A stretch of 64,000 nt of DNA from Trichuris trichiura (lineage: Eukaryota; Nematoda; Enoplea; Trichinellida; Trichuridae): positions 310,001-374,000 of the forward strand of contig JBAJFE010000001.1 of assembly GCA_037903355.1 (NCBI GenBank), given 5' to 3'. Of this stretch, positions 20,767-35,700 are shown in pieces. The notes under the pieces are model-generated. The model saw only the letters and a program-made list of their open reading frames with translations. It made no database searches and had not been told where the DNA came from. The position numbers were made by a program, and so were the translations under genes. Numbering within the stretch: the first letter of the stretch is position 1; each line of letters starts with the position of its first letter.

Positions 20767-23700
20767 TTACATGAAAATTTTTGCCAACCCATCAGCACCT
20801 GCTGATGCAATTATTGGCCTTGACGGGTGAAAGGCGACAGAGAACAAACTTTCATCAAATTTTTTACGATGCGCTGTCGTCTCTTGCAAACATGTCTTCG
20901 AATCAATGTTCCACAGACGCAACGACCCATCGTGACCTAAACAGAAGCCGTAAATTATGCACGCGAATAGGAACACAAACGGAGAAACCTGATTTCACGC
21001 TGTCTGGAATACAATTCGCCTACTTCAAGGTTGCTTATTTTTCCAGACTACTCGCGGATTAACAAACTTTACTGAACCAGTCTTTTGTAACGTCGTACCT
21101 TCCAAAAACATTTTAACGCGTAAAAAATGAAATTTCTTATCGATTCTATTTCTACTCACGCTGATGACAGCGCGCCGGTGTACGTTTTGAAAAGTAGTGT
21201 TGAAATAAACAATGTATAATATAAACATTCTGGGGCCGTATTTCGCAAAGTTCCCATCCCTTAAAAAACATCAGCGCTTTGAAAGATGGCACCAATTACA
21301 AAATCACTAAAGGTAGAGTTTTTAACATGGCATATATTTATCACTATCCTTTAAAAAAAGCAAGAAGTAGCTTTATCCATTCATGAAGCGACTTTAAAGT
21401 TACACAGTACTGACAGCACAAGAAATTGCCCTTCCTTGCCATCCTTTGCGTACTGACCCTGCATCTTTGCATTATCCCACTATTGCTACGATAACACATT
21501 TCTATGTATTAAGGCATAGGCAAACATTTCCTACGGTATTCTACTAATTACTTGTTAACAGTACTGCTGAAATTTAAGAACATCTCGTCGACGTGCTGAT
21601 CAGTGCTAAATCATATCATTCCAAATCCACGAGTTTTCCGTAAAGCGTAGTCAGTTGTTTGCTAATATAACTGCACACTCATTCGTCGTTAGGATTTTTA
21701 TTTTGTTTAAATGCAAACACTGACGAATAATAAACGAATACACCGACTCATTGTAAAAGCGGTGCAGAAAAGCAGTTTAAGTAAAGCCCTTTATGGGTAA
21801 GAAACAGAAGTCTTTCCCTCTATCTGTTCGCGAACAAGGTGCAATGATTATCGTGACTTGTATATGTGAAACCTGAAAGCTCTGATTGTCTGCCTGCGAA
21901 CAACTTTTATGCCGGTTTGCTAAACACACCGAGATCATGACAAACAATCAACGAAAACACCATGCCGTGCAAGACCTTTCTAAACGGGTCTGCGCTTGAG
22001 CCATGGCCATCGTCCTGAAATGTCGCGCCTTTTTCAAATTAACAATTCGCAGAAGGCACGTCCATAATAAAAATTCCATAATAAACTTCTTAGAGATGAG
22101 TCGTTAACATTAGCATTAAGTCAACGCCACCTGAGCTAACTCAAATCGGAGAAGGTGCACTCTGTCTTATACGGAATGTAGGTCCCATTTCAAAAATTTT
22201 AATTTCTCCGGAGCTTTCAGGTCAGTCGTGACCCGTCTTCAGCGGTCTTGGATTATTGATATCTATAATTTCAGACCGCTAAAGACTGGTCACGATTGAC
22301 CTGAAAGCTCCGGAGAAATTAAAATTTTTGATATCTATAATTTAAGACCGGGCAGACGGGTCACGATTGACCCGAAAGCTCCAGAGAATTTAAAATTTTT
22401 GATATCTGTAATTTAAAACCGCTAAAGACGGGTCACGATTGACCTGAAAGCTCCAGAGAAAATATTTTTGAAACGGGACCTACATTCCATATAAGAAAGA
22501 GTGCAACATGAAAATCCACAGTCGCGTACCAAGAAGTCTCATTTACAAAATCAGAGATTACTTATATCCAACTACACGGCTACGACGCGTTCCTGTATTA
22601 TTCATGAAGCCGAAAGAAGCATATATTTCCATTTCTTTTCCAGTATAGGTTTAGGCCGCGTACGCTTACTGTCAGCAACAGCGAGTCTCTGCCACGCAAG
22701 CCTAAACGAAAACAGGAGACGATTACTTCTGCACAACTTAACGGCGCTAGGGGTTCCTGCATTGTGCGTGAGACACTGATATCTTCTCTTCGGCTTAAGG
22801 TTATGCCTTGCACGCTTAGTATTAGTAACACTAGAAACTTTTGGGATACTTCGATTTCTTTGTTTCACCAATGCTCGTCAGGCTGCCATGCACACGTAGT
22901 AAGAAAGAAAAACTGCTGTGAAGCACCGAACAGATGTATTGATTCGTCATGACAAGCAGCCCACAAAAACCATCGGATTTGACGTAAGTTGGTCACCATG
23001 ACCTATCTATTCTATTTAGATAGATCAAGGTATCTGAAGATAGAAAGACAAGGCAGACAGACGGAAAGGCCGGGAAAATCGTTCCTAGTACATTTCCTGC
23101 AGGTCGCTTTGCAATGATATTCATCGGAGAATGAAAGCAATCCAGACTCACAGTCGTGAACGAGGAGAGAAAAGAATGCGAAATGTATTTCTCTGCTCAT
23201 ATTTTTTACCTGTGAAAGTGCAGCTGGTTGTCGCTTTTTTCAACATCAGATAGTATTGCTAGAAATAAGCCATCTGCAAAATGCGACTGAACAATCTATT
23301 CACCAGGGGCTGGATGAACTGAAAGTTACCGCAATCAAGAGTAATCACTCCTTATTAGATGTCCCTTCATTGACTTGCGTATACATCGAGGGTCAAGGGT
23401 ACGTCCAATTTTGGCATTTACCAAAGTTGAACCGTCTATTTCAGTTAAAGTGAAGGTCAAACCTAAGTGCCAGCATAAATAGTTGTACTGCAAATTTAAA
23501 ATTACTATTCATTGGATTTCATGAATTTTTTACGTCTAGTCTCTTCTTTTCTCTTCTCCGCCTAGGACAGGATAAGAGCAGTTGAAAATATCAACCTTTT
23601 CTTCCCAATCATCCCACGCATAAAAAACATGCAAAACGTCAAGAACAGTTACAAAGCATTTACTGTTTAACCATTATTTTCAACAATTCTGGTAGCGCAA

Positions 23701-26700
23701 AACGATACTACTGAAATTAGTAATACCTACGGCGTTTTGTCTACGCGTTGACATAACACCACTGTGCTACGCTTTGAACTGCCCTCGGCTACACGTATAA
23801 TTCGGTCATAGCTCTCGGAAAACTTGTTCTAATTTTCTAAGCTATAGACATCAGATCTTGGATGTCCGCTTTGGTACGTACATGTTTTGCAAAAGGTAAA
23901 AGACAAATGAAACAGCCCGGTAATAAGTATGAAAGACATGCTAAAACCGTCTAAGAGAACCAAACTACAGAATTTTTGTGATAAATTAATGTTGCATATC
24001 GCTCATAAATTAACTCTCAGTTTTGAGATCCTTTGTGATGTTTTACAGGGTCGACTTACACGCTGGTATATATGATGCATACACAGTAGTATTAGTGACC
24101 GCACACTCTAAGTTCATGCGCATCCATTAACGGTTAGAATAAAATAGTATTAATATCCCACAGATCTTATGCTAAGTATCACGACAAAACTGAATTCCCC
24201 TCTGGCTATTCTTGTTTTCGTAACTCAGAGGCCTGCCCCTTTGCCCAAAACAACAACGGCAACGTGAAGAAGACTAACAGGGTAGGTTGACCGATTCTTA
24301 TAAAATGGTGATGCGTAAAGACAGTGACATTCCGGTTACTTAAGTGGGTTTAAATATCGACGTTTGTGTTCTTAAATGAAGCCTATAATCCAACGGATAT
24401 AACACCGTACAAACTCGTTTCAACGATAGAGAACTAAGTTTACGAAAATATAGAGGCATAAAAACTAAGTTCTTCGTAACAGTTAATTACGCCTTGCAAC
24501 CCTACCCCGACAAAATAGTAAGATCGAAAATCGCTGATATGCAATAAATCGAAGTTGACATCGTCTACTTTACGCGAAAGAACAAGCCTCAAAAAGATAG
24601 CATGCTTCCTGGAAGAACATTTAGAAAGGTTGGCGAATAACCCCCAAATTATAGGAATTACCCTAGGCAGTACTATATCGACAGATGAGCCAATACGCAT
24701 GAACAGTTCAAAAAACTTCTGCTAACATGTTATGTCCCAATGAGCATCGTAATCATAATTCACGTTAACGACGAGACTGCACGTCAAAGGTAGCACAATA
24801 CGCTTTACGAAAGTTCTTCGTTACCAACACCGGCTTCTCTGAACAGTGCACAGGCATAAACTGTGCTGGACTGCTACTGGATGGATCAGCAGACGAGTGA
24901 TGCCATGGAGTTGAGCATCCATGGTATCGATAATTCTGGGTGAGCCTGCGTCGGTGACTTTCGCTCCGCCTCCTCTCGCGACTCTGGCTGTGCCTGACAG
25001 AAAGAGTTCAGGGAATCTTGTGACTTCAGGTAGCTTTTTAAAGTGCGGGGATTTATCCAGACAGTAAATCAGACGCGCATCAGGTGTTGCGCCCTCTTAC
25101 GTAAAGGGCAGACCTAAGCAAGTTGATCTGAGCAGGTCGGCGTAGTTGTCGTTGTTATTTTGAAGTAAAATCATTTGTCTGCGGTCATGCTATCAACAAA
25201 AACTAAAAACTTTTTTTCGCCCTCAGATCTTCTATCCCAGGTAGCAACAACCTAATTTATTGATTTTCATTCTTAAAAGAGAGCCTTATCGTGATGCACG
25301 AAGCAAATGTTTCAGCTCAGAAAGTTCAAGAACTGCTAGAATCTTACTCTTCACGGAAGTCACGATTGCCCTTGTTGCATGCACACATGTTTAAGAGCAT
25401 GGCCTGCAAAAAAATCGATGGGAATTTTTCAAACTTGAGCTTTCTCGCTACTGTCTTACAAGTTACTTAAAAAGCAGAAAGGCGGTACAACGCGCAAAAT
25501 GTTACCTACAGAAAAGGAATGGGAACAAATTTTACTAAAACCAGTAACTGTAGGCTCCGGAAAGTACAGCAATGATACATTCATCAAAACGAATCCAGAT
25601 CAATCGATACCAGATGAATTATCAGACGGGAGCACTGAATGTGTTATCGTGTCTGGTCCTACTTTTGCTTCTAGTAATAAACATATACCCAATGTTCCGG
25701 CATTTTTCCAATTACAGTAGAACCTCCATAAGTTGACCACCCAAGGGACCAAGGAAAACTGGTCAACATAGGAGGCTGTGGGTGTAAGTGGCTCGGCTGA
25801 ATAGATTGCAGTTGAACCACCGTAAGTTGTCCATTCAACAGACTGGTCAAGTTACTGTGAACAAACTAGCATTGCGTCCATATTCCACGTCACGGCTAAA
25901 GCGGTCAACTTCCCACTTAACGGAGGTTGTCCTCCGTCGGCAGCATTCGCTCAATGGGCGAATGCTGCCGACGCCTAGGTGGGAGGTTATGTAATTGAGG
26001 AAACGCGCAAGCTGCGCCGGCAAGCAGGAAAAAGCATCGTCAAAGCGACGGAATCGGTTCTGTAATCAGGAATCTCCAATGCACGGTAACGAAAAACTTC
26101 GCTACTATGAGTAACAACACATTGAGGCACTGATGGTTAACAGCTGCTAGCGACTGACACAGAGCAAACTGAAGTGGTCAACTTAAAGAGTGCAAATTAG
26201 CATTGTGCCCATATACCACGTCACGGCTAAAGCGGTCAAATTCCCACTTACGGAGGTGGTTAATGTATATAGAAGCTGTCCTTGCGCTTATTAACGTACG
26301 GAACAACCAAGCGGTCAAAATTCGCTCAACTTAGGGAGGTGGTCGACATAGAGAGATGGTCAACTTCGGAGGTTCTACTGTACTTTGTTTGACAGATCTG
26401 TGCAGTATGTTTCAGTACTCCGGCATCTCCTAGCAATCACCAATCCACATGCTGAATTAAGTACGTGTGAAACGAAATCGTAAAGAATCGATAATAAGTG
26501 CCCACTGGTTAGGTCATTTATTCTGCAGCCGCAAGTTGCAGTGAAAAGGTTGTTTAATTGCGAAGTCGCAATAGAACAATCACAGAGTTCAATGTACTCT
26601 AGTCTTGGAAGCATGAAAAAACCATTTTTCTCAATTACTACGTGTACGCTTACCAGCAATCACAAAATCAACATTTTCAAAAATTGTTAGGAGCGCAAAT

Positions 26701-29700
26701 ACCACAGCTTGTTAACATAGAGAGCGGAAAAAAAGGTTAGCGTTTTCATGCAGTTTTTTAGCCACAGATAGCGAAATGGTCGAAAAGCTAGAATAGGGAC
26801 CAGTGCATACTCTTGCAACAGGAAATCAATTTTTCATCAAAGGCCAAAGCAATCACGTTTCCCAACGTTTTGGCAGCCGATAAAAAAACTATTTAATGAA
26901 AATTAAATTTACCCACGCAACAGACATTATTATGGAAATAGGCAACTTTGCAGCTCACCAGTGATGCGAAGGAACATTTGTTTATCATTTATCAATTGTA
27001 TCTCTCTTCCATCATGGAGCCAAAGGAAAAATAGGCACGCTAAGAGCAAATAACTGAGTCTTAATATCCTGCGTTTTGAAAAGTGCAAAAGCCAAGCAGT
27101 TCGTGCAAGAGACGAAATGCAAGGCCACTGAATAGACATTTTGTAAATTCCAAATTATAAGTAGCTAAATGCCTGCAAACTGATAAACAACTAAACAAGA
27201 ACTACCAGTACGACTTCACCTTTTTAAGATTCAAGACAGCAGAGACTTACTGACGCAATCGCAGGCTTGTTTTTCTAAACTTTTCAAAATTCGTTACGCC
27301 TTGTCCAATAGACCTTTCTATGCTGTTTTTACATAACCTTCCATTAGTGATCCCACCGGATATTTTATTTAGTGAAAGCTATCGAAACTGAAACTTTTTC
27401 CGGGAACATCTTTGCAGCTTTCACAAGGCTGAGCATCCCAAACAGAATCGACCCGCTAAATCACAAGAACATCGATACAAACGGCAACAGCGCCAAATGC
27501 TTTGGTTCACTAAAACATTAGTGTACCAAGATTGTTGATCGCCAAGCTACAAACCAAAAATAATCTGTCACATTATTGCAAAAATCACCCTCTTTTCAAC
27601 GAGATGAACTTGCCGCAATGAATGTACGCGAGGTTCAGAACACGAAGGATGTTGCATCAGCAAGTTTACACAAAACAAGTTCTTCAAAAATAAAGCGAAC
27701 AAACAACTGACGAAAACTGGGCTCTCATGCTGCTCTTCAGTTAAGCACTTTTTCCGTTGTCTGTGGTGTTTGCAGTTAAGTTAGGTGTAAACGATCTACG
27801 ATCGAATGGATAAGCAGATCGTTACAAAAAGTACAGAACACTTTTTTATTGCATTTCGGAACTGCTCTTGCTCCGTCGTCAGTTTTGACACCCCTGACGA
27901 CGATGAGGAGCAGTTTTGAAACGTAAGAAAAAAATTGCGATGTACTTTTTGTAACGATTTACTTGTCCATTCGTTGGTAGGGCACTCGCGTAACTCAACT
28001 ATGGACAACAAACCCAACGGAAAAAATCTTTAAGCGAACACCACGGGAAAACATCAATCCCGTTAAAATGAATAACCACGGTAAAACATCAATCCCGTCG
28101 TGGAAGTCGATCTACTGTTCAATAAAACTGAATTCTGATTGTGGAATCAACGGCAAACCTATATTCTAAAATGCATACAAACGCAAGAGAGTTCGCAACT
28201 AATGAGCCTTTTCTATTCAGAAAAATGAATCTTCAAGCACGAAGCACGTAATATGGACCACTCAAGCTTCATATCATGGCCACCTAAACGTTACTGAAAA
28301 GCAAGATTTAAGTAGTACTGAACGGAAAATAGTGTACTAAAAGTCTGATAACTTTGCTTAACTTCAAAAGAGATGGATTAGCTATTGTAAGTCAAAATCT
28401 CTAAACGCTGACCTAAAAAAATGAGACGCAACGTTCCTCCTCAGTTTCCTCGCAGTTTTTAGTGGCAAAGGACTAAGAACGTGAAACAAAGATGACGCCA
28501 AAGGCCAAGCGTTACCGAGGAAGAGAACAAGTTCTGAATGTTTTTCACCTTGAGGTGTACACACAAAAACAACTTACTGCCAGATAACAAGAACAATCCA
28601 TTGGGATCAATGGACAAGCACGTAACAGCATCCAAATGCGCAACAACGCAGTCAATCATCTGGCCTTCAAAAAAGTTCGCAACTGATATGATCATCAGGA
28701 AAATGCATGCGCAATAAAAACAATACCTGAATTGTTGTCGAAAAATCTAATTGTTCTGTCCTCATGGGCAGTGACCGTAATCGGTAAAGTAGGATGGCAA
28801 ACAATCTGATTGATAGGACTCAGACTGCACGCAGCTAAAAAATGTTCACTGCACATTAAGCATACGTTAATTGAAAAATGCAGAAACCCACCAGTACAAG
28901 AGGCCGGAGGAAACCTGAGAACTGTCTTTGCCTGCTCCAAATCGTATATGTACGCGACGCCTGATGAGTAAGCAGCCACTGCATGATGAAGATCAGAGCT
29001 CATAAAATCCACTGACGTAGGTGAACCGTCATCTGAAAGTATTCCAACAAGATTGATGATTATAAGAAAAATGGCTCTCACCAGGCTCGGCAACGTAGGT
29101 TGCTAACAAAGCAGGGTTGGCGGAAGGTTCCCACAATTTCAGAGTACCATCAGCGCTTGCACTTATTAACCTATTGTCACTGCTGTGGAAAGCTAAAGAC
29201 CAAACGGCGTCGTCGTGTCCTCTCAACACTTCGGACGAAATGCTTCTGTCCAAGGGATCATATGGATCAACGTTCGGTGGAGGCATCATCCAACAACGAA
29301 CGGTTTTATCCATACCGCCTGTGTAACAATAGTCACCGGTCGGAGAGAGGCACATACAAAGGACCGGACCACTAAAACAGCAATGCGTAATAAATCGTTT
29401 ATAAACTTTAAAATTACAGTTCAGATTCCCTCGGTTACAGTACCTAGAGTTTAGCATATATACTTCTACTAATTCTTTTTTGAGAAGTACCGGCGGCAAA
29501 CGTATTGCTTATTGAGATTATTTCTAAGAGCTTTCACATTCATGACTGCTTTTGCAATGTTCAATTATCAGCGATGATTCGACCGATATACTGACGATGA
29601 AAGCACACAAGCTCTGAAAGATCGATGGGAGCGCTCTTTTAATAAAGGGTATAGCAGAAGTGTGATCGTCCGAACTGGCCAAAAGCACAAAAATTGAACC

Positions 29701-32700
29701 GTTGTAGAAAGTGATATGTATTGCATCAACGTGCTGCAAAATTAAGTGCTGACACAGCACGGAGGAACATCGCAATCTGCAGGTCATTGGGAGCAATCAG
29801 AGCAAATGATCGATGGAGAGTGAAACCTTCAAAGCATTCGAAAGCATGTTACAGATGAAGTAACAGTTTATCAAAAAAGGGCAAATGATAGCGAACAAAT
29901 GCTACTGCTAGCAGGAATTCCCTAACACCTACTCACAAAATCTTTCCACGGAACCAACGAAGTTGACATCGTTGATGGTTAAAGACGTGGCTGCAACTTT
30001 TGTATCATTTTTACTGAAGAGAACGTCTTCATTACCCATTACTGTCAGAAGGTAACAGTGTTCGTTCAGCTGAGTCTTAACAAGGTCAAGACCATGAAAG
30101 ATTGTTGCTATGTGATTGCGGAGAGCTAAGTAGTGCATAAAGCAAATAACATTAATAAACCTGTGGTTCAACAATTCCAATGACAAAAGGTTGCCTGGAA
30201 CGCGCAACAACGCTTCTGTAATAGCAGTACGTATATTCGAAACTTTAAAAACTTTTTAACTATCAGATGAATGCGCTGGGCTTAATGTTAACCTACGTAC
30301 AGTTTGCAGTAACGAAAATCAAGTGTCTCAAACGCTGAGTGACAATGAAAGTGTTGAATTGATGTTAAACGCACAAGAACAGTCGGAGCGCGACAGATTT
30401 GACCAAGATGAAATACAAAAAGAGCTGCGCCATTAGCATGATAAGACGTTTCCAGTACTTGAACGTCGACGCAGTATTGAAGGCAAGAATACGACTCAAA
30501 AAGGACCCTATGTATCAATGTATTTGTTATTTACATTTAAGAAGCATACAACAATGTTAGGAGCTTGTACGCAATCAAATGCAGGACATTTGTAACGGAT
30601 ACGCAGATTTTCATTCCTGTCATTCTTTCTGTTTACTCCCTTGACGCAATACGAAACCTAGTAACGAAAGTGAACCCTTCGGGTCGACCTTGTCAGTCGT
30701 TTCCGACTCAACGCGTGAGCTGAGGCAGACACGAAAGCTTCGCTTTCACTACTAAATTTGTTACTAAATTAGATTGGCGCACCGTGATCTCGAGAAGAAA
30801 ATCAAACCTCTTTAATAGACTTTCTTCACATAAATGTGATTTCTGATGTCATGTCAATAACAGATTCTTTTAGGACTCGAACTTACACAGGATATCTTTA
30901 AAACACAACGATCATTGCAAAGAAAGTCGAAAGATGAAACAGTGACAAACACGATGTACCACTGTGATATTTGAAATTCCAATCATCGGAGCTGCCCCTA
31001 GCAACAATTGCCATGCTTTCCCTATAATAAAACCTCCCCGAAAATACGCCCTAGCACTATTTTTAGAGCGCTCGTTAGTATCAGCCCTCCTTGAAAGTAA
31101 GGCCTAGCTGCGATGGTCCTTCAGAGATTTCAAAGTGCCCTACCGACGAATGGATGAGCAACTTGTTAGAGAAAATACAGAACAAATTCTATACCCTACG
31201 TTTCGGAATTGCTCTTGTTCCGTCGTCTGCAGTGTAGGGGAGTACACTGCTGACGACGAAACTACAGCAGTTCTGAAACGTACGGTATAGAATTTGTTCT
31301 GTATTTTCTCTAACAAGTTGCTCATCCATTCGTCGGTAAGGCACTTTGAAGTTTATTTACAGATACATCAAACAGGCCAAAACGTGAACTAGAAGACCAA
31401 CTATGAAACAACCTAAGCCTGTTAAAGGACACCCCGTCTTTCGCAACGCTCTCCAGAGAGGCGTATTTAGCAAATTCGTTGGAAAATGTGACAGGCGTAT
31501 CGTATCTTAAAATATGCAGCTTGCGTACGGTTAATTTACTGTACTGTATAGTTTACGAGTAAAGTGCTTTGGTACATCTGTGTTTGTAGTGATCTTTCAC
31601 GCAATCCGTCCGAACGAATTCTGCTAGTGATTTCTGCAATTTTGTGTGCAACAGGTTGGTGCAAAAGTGCAACTTTGTTTGCGAGAAAGAAGAATATTTT
31701 CAATCTCAGGCAAGATGCCTGCAAAAAGAAAGAGTTATAGTGTCGAGTACAAGAAAGCAATCGTAGAAGACTCTCAAGGCCAGAATCTGACGATTTTTTG
31801 CAAAGCAAAAAAAGCTCGATCACCGAATGGCTCGAAAATGGCGAGCACAGTACGATAAACTTTGTGAAAAGAAGGACGAGGGAGATGCAAAGAAGCGTAA
31901 GTGTGGATCAGTTTGGCAACTATTGTTTCCTGAGCTTGAGGACATCATTTGTGAATGGATTGTCGACAGGAGAGCACAAGCTTTCATTGTGCACAGGTCT
32001 GGTATTCAGGAATTTGTCCTTGCAAGGCATCACAATTGGAGATATCCTCAGAAAAATTCAAAGCGTCACAGCACTGGCTGGATAGCTTCCTTCAGCAACA
32101 TGAACTGTCACTATGAAGATCGACGACAACATTGTTCAAGCTTGAATATAATGAAGTTATTAAACGTGCATTCGCCTTCAAGTCCTTTGTTGACAGAATC
32201 AATTTTTCTAAATACGAACTGTCCAACATGATTGGTATGGATGAAACTGTAGTGTTTATCGGCCAAAGATTTCAAACAACAATTTATCGTAGGAGGTCTC
32301 GTTAATCTACATTCCTTCTACCGGTTATGAAAGTCCGCGCGTCACATGGATTCTGGCAATTGCTTTGAAGGAAAGAAAGTCCCTCTTCTAATCTTTACAA
32401 AGGGAAAGAAAAACGAAATTGAGCGCGTTTCAGGTGTTTATGTTCTTCAAACCGAAAAAGCCTGGTGCACACAGTCAATTATAAGGAAGTGGATTTAATG
32501 CTTCTACTTATCTTGCAAGGTATCCAAAGAGAAATGATAGTCTAGGATTCAGCCAGCATTCACCGCTCTAAAGCGACGAAGAACTTTCTTTCAGAGAGAA
32601 GACTAGAAGAGGTAATGATTCCTGCAGGAATGACTGCCTACCTCCAGACTCTTGATATTGGAATAAACAAGCCATTTAAAGACAATTTGAGCAGTGAAAT

Positions 32701-35700
32701 CAATTACTACATTGAAAAAGAAAATGGAGAAAAATCTGCGTGGATACTTTATGAGGCTCAGGTTGCAAGAAGTTGTGACTTGGGTGAGGAACTCACGGGA
32801 CAAAATCACTGACAGCCGTGCTGCCAATCCTCTACGATCAAAGTACTTGGAAAAGAAATGCTCGTTTAAGGAGAGCTCTATTGCAAGACATGAGAGGTTG
32901 GGCTCAATGGTCCTACAAGAAATGGAGTCGCAAGAAATTTAGGCCAGAAGTCAGAATTCAGACATTTATGAAGACTTTCCAGAAAATGATGACATGACTG
33001 TTCGAATAAACACAGGTATTTCAACATTTTACCAGCCTTACATTCAATGTTCTTCTAGGTGTTTCGACATTTCTCTTCCTTCACATTTACGCTTCGTATG
33101 GGCTTCTGCACATAAATAAACTAACAAGTGTAGAGTGTGGTACCTGAAATCATAACACACCACCCCGGAAAATAAGCCCTGCCAAGTTTTTTGAAGAAAA
33201 ATAAATATAAGACCAGGTCTTACTGTATGCGAAACACGGTAGTTATGACCACTGGGTTTTTACAGTGTCTCCACAATTTTACCTATGACCTAAGTGCGCT
33301 TACCTATGACCATGAAATGTATACACGGGATCGAAATCCTGTGAACCTTTTCTTGAGTTTCCAGCTCCAACACCAGTCGCGCCAGCAGAGTTTGCAGTTA
33401 AACTTTTTTGCAAATTCCATAGTTTTACCGTCGCGTCTTCAGAGGCGCTGAGAACTATAGCTTCTACTGGGTGAAACACAATTGCTCGAACACAGTCAAA
33501 GTGGCAGCGCAACGTAAAGCGAACAGCCCACGTCTTTCGCAATGGCTCTTCCTGTGGTCTCTGCTTAGTTTGAAAAAGTAAATTTGACGTATAATCATAA
33601 CGTAATGCAGCTCACAATAATGCTCCGGTTGGCAGTTTCTGAGTCATCAAACGGCCCAGTCATTGCCATGAGGTCTGAGAACCCGCCGACAGAACCAAGA
33701 GCAGCATCCAAGTCCTGCACAAATTTGCTATCCTTGGACAACAGACGTGCCACTACCTCGGATTCCTTGTCGGCAACAGATACAAACGCAGAGCCGCCTT
33801 CATCTGTAACATTCAATGAGGTGATCATAGCATCCAACTCTGCCCTAGGAAGTCCTGCAAACGAAACGCCGTGACATAAAAGAAGATAACAGCAATTCAT
33901 CATTGGCACTAACTGCGAGATACGCCCTTTTTTTGCTGTAATTCTCTTTGGAAATCTGCCTTCTTCTTGTCCAAGGCCTGATAGTCGACATTTGTCCAAA
34001 CAGCGGAGGCAGTTTTGGATGACGAGTCTGTGACATCAGTACCAGGAAGGAAAGCAAATTCGTTATGCACCTCTTCTACTGCATTCGAGAAGTCCTGCAA
34101 AAACTTCCTATCTGAAAAACTATTACGAAGAGGGAAACCACTTAACCTTCCACAGCGAAGTTTCATACGAAAGCTAAGCATGAAAAATTAGAAAACGGAA
34201 CATCATCAGCAGTAGTTACAAGAAAACTCAGCCCTCATTTTAGACTATGTATCCACAGTTCAGGCAAAAAGCATAAAAGATTGACGAAGAAAAATGACTA
34301 TAGACAGTAATGAACCGATTAAACATTATTCGAAAGCACAACATACAATACTCAAAAAAAGTAAACAGCTCTAATTTTCATAGCCGTGCAACAGGGAATA
34401 TACATGATTCGCAAACGTTTGTGAGGAAATGGATCTATTAGTTGGCAGGTACTTAGATGACATAATTAGTCAGCCGTGAACTACATTGTACGGTGTTCTG
34501 CAATACAAACCAGCTGTGTTTAACTGACCGCATGAACCATTGCAGCATTGAGCTGACCAACCTCTAAAACCCTCTTATGAGTACAAAGTCCTAACTGCAG
34601 TCATTAAATAATGACTCTTTATGCCCCCCGGCAAAATTGTTATTAATACAATTTCAACTGAAAAATTGAAGTCCACAAACGAACTAGATTAGTCAGTCAT
34701 AACCGTACTTGTTGGCCCATTCTCGTCTCTCTAAATCTGGTAAATGAAGCGGTCTTATCCTAAGGGGAAATGTCACCGCTGCCGCATCACAGTGCATAGA
34801 CAAAACTATGTTTAATGCGAAGCTTTACAAGTCGGTAAAGCAACCGCGAGAATGCAACCATCAGAACAACTAATGTAGATATGACCATGAAGACACTTGC
34901 TACTCAACTCAAATCACAAACGCTTTAAAAGACACGGAATTAGACGACTTCTAGCAAAACCAGTCCTCAAAACCTAAGGCAAATTATGGCGCAGTAATAG
35001 TTTTGCGAGCAGTTGCAACTGGTAGCCGACTTCCCACTAAACAAGCATCTGCTAAAACAGAAGCAACTGTTCACATAACAACTGGAAAAGTATCTTTGCT
35101 AAACCAACCAATCGAAGGAAGAAGAAACAAATTAGCAGCGTCCTACGTTCGCTTCAGAAGCTCGTTTGGTAAAATAATTATTTTGTATAGGAGTTCAAAA
35201 CCTACGGATAAAATATGATAAAATGCAAATTTAATGGAGCTATTAATGCAAACAATGTGAAAGTTTCAATCAAATTCACAAGGGGTCACTTGACTCGACT
35301 TATTTGTCCAGCCCAATTTGTTCAGTACGTAATTTGTCTACGGAAGACGTCCTGTAATTTAACAATCAAAAAATATACTTATTTCCGAAGCTTCCTGACC
35401 CAATCTTGACGCCTCATCAGCGGGAAAGAATTAAGGGAATAAGGAGAAGCAGCAATTGAAGTAAGCACTTAACAAGTAATGCGTAGGTTTTAAAGTGAGG
35501 GGTTTAAAACAATCCAGTTTTGACATAATCTGTCAGCAGCTTTTGAACGCCTATTTTGTAAACATTATCGAAAATGAACGTAGGAACGTTCAGTTATCCA
35601 TTACTATTGTTCACTGTTAATTCACCTTTCTATTTTTGTTCCACTCCATGTGGCTCTTTTCGTCCCAGTCTATTCTATAGTTTCATTTATTCCATTTGTA

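Noticed and set aside
22501..22952. Open frames on both strands right of the hammerhead cluster
   Set aside because: They overlap in several frames on both strands with no domain and no conservation cue.
25938..25974. Perfect short inverted repeat as a terminator or operator
   Set aside because: It lies inside a Tigger-type MITE in an animal intron, where bacterial-style terminators do not apply.
30690..30760. tRNA-like stretch
   Set aside because: No cloverleaf or consistent A and B box spacing could be drawn.
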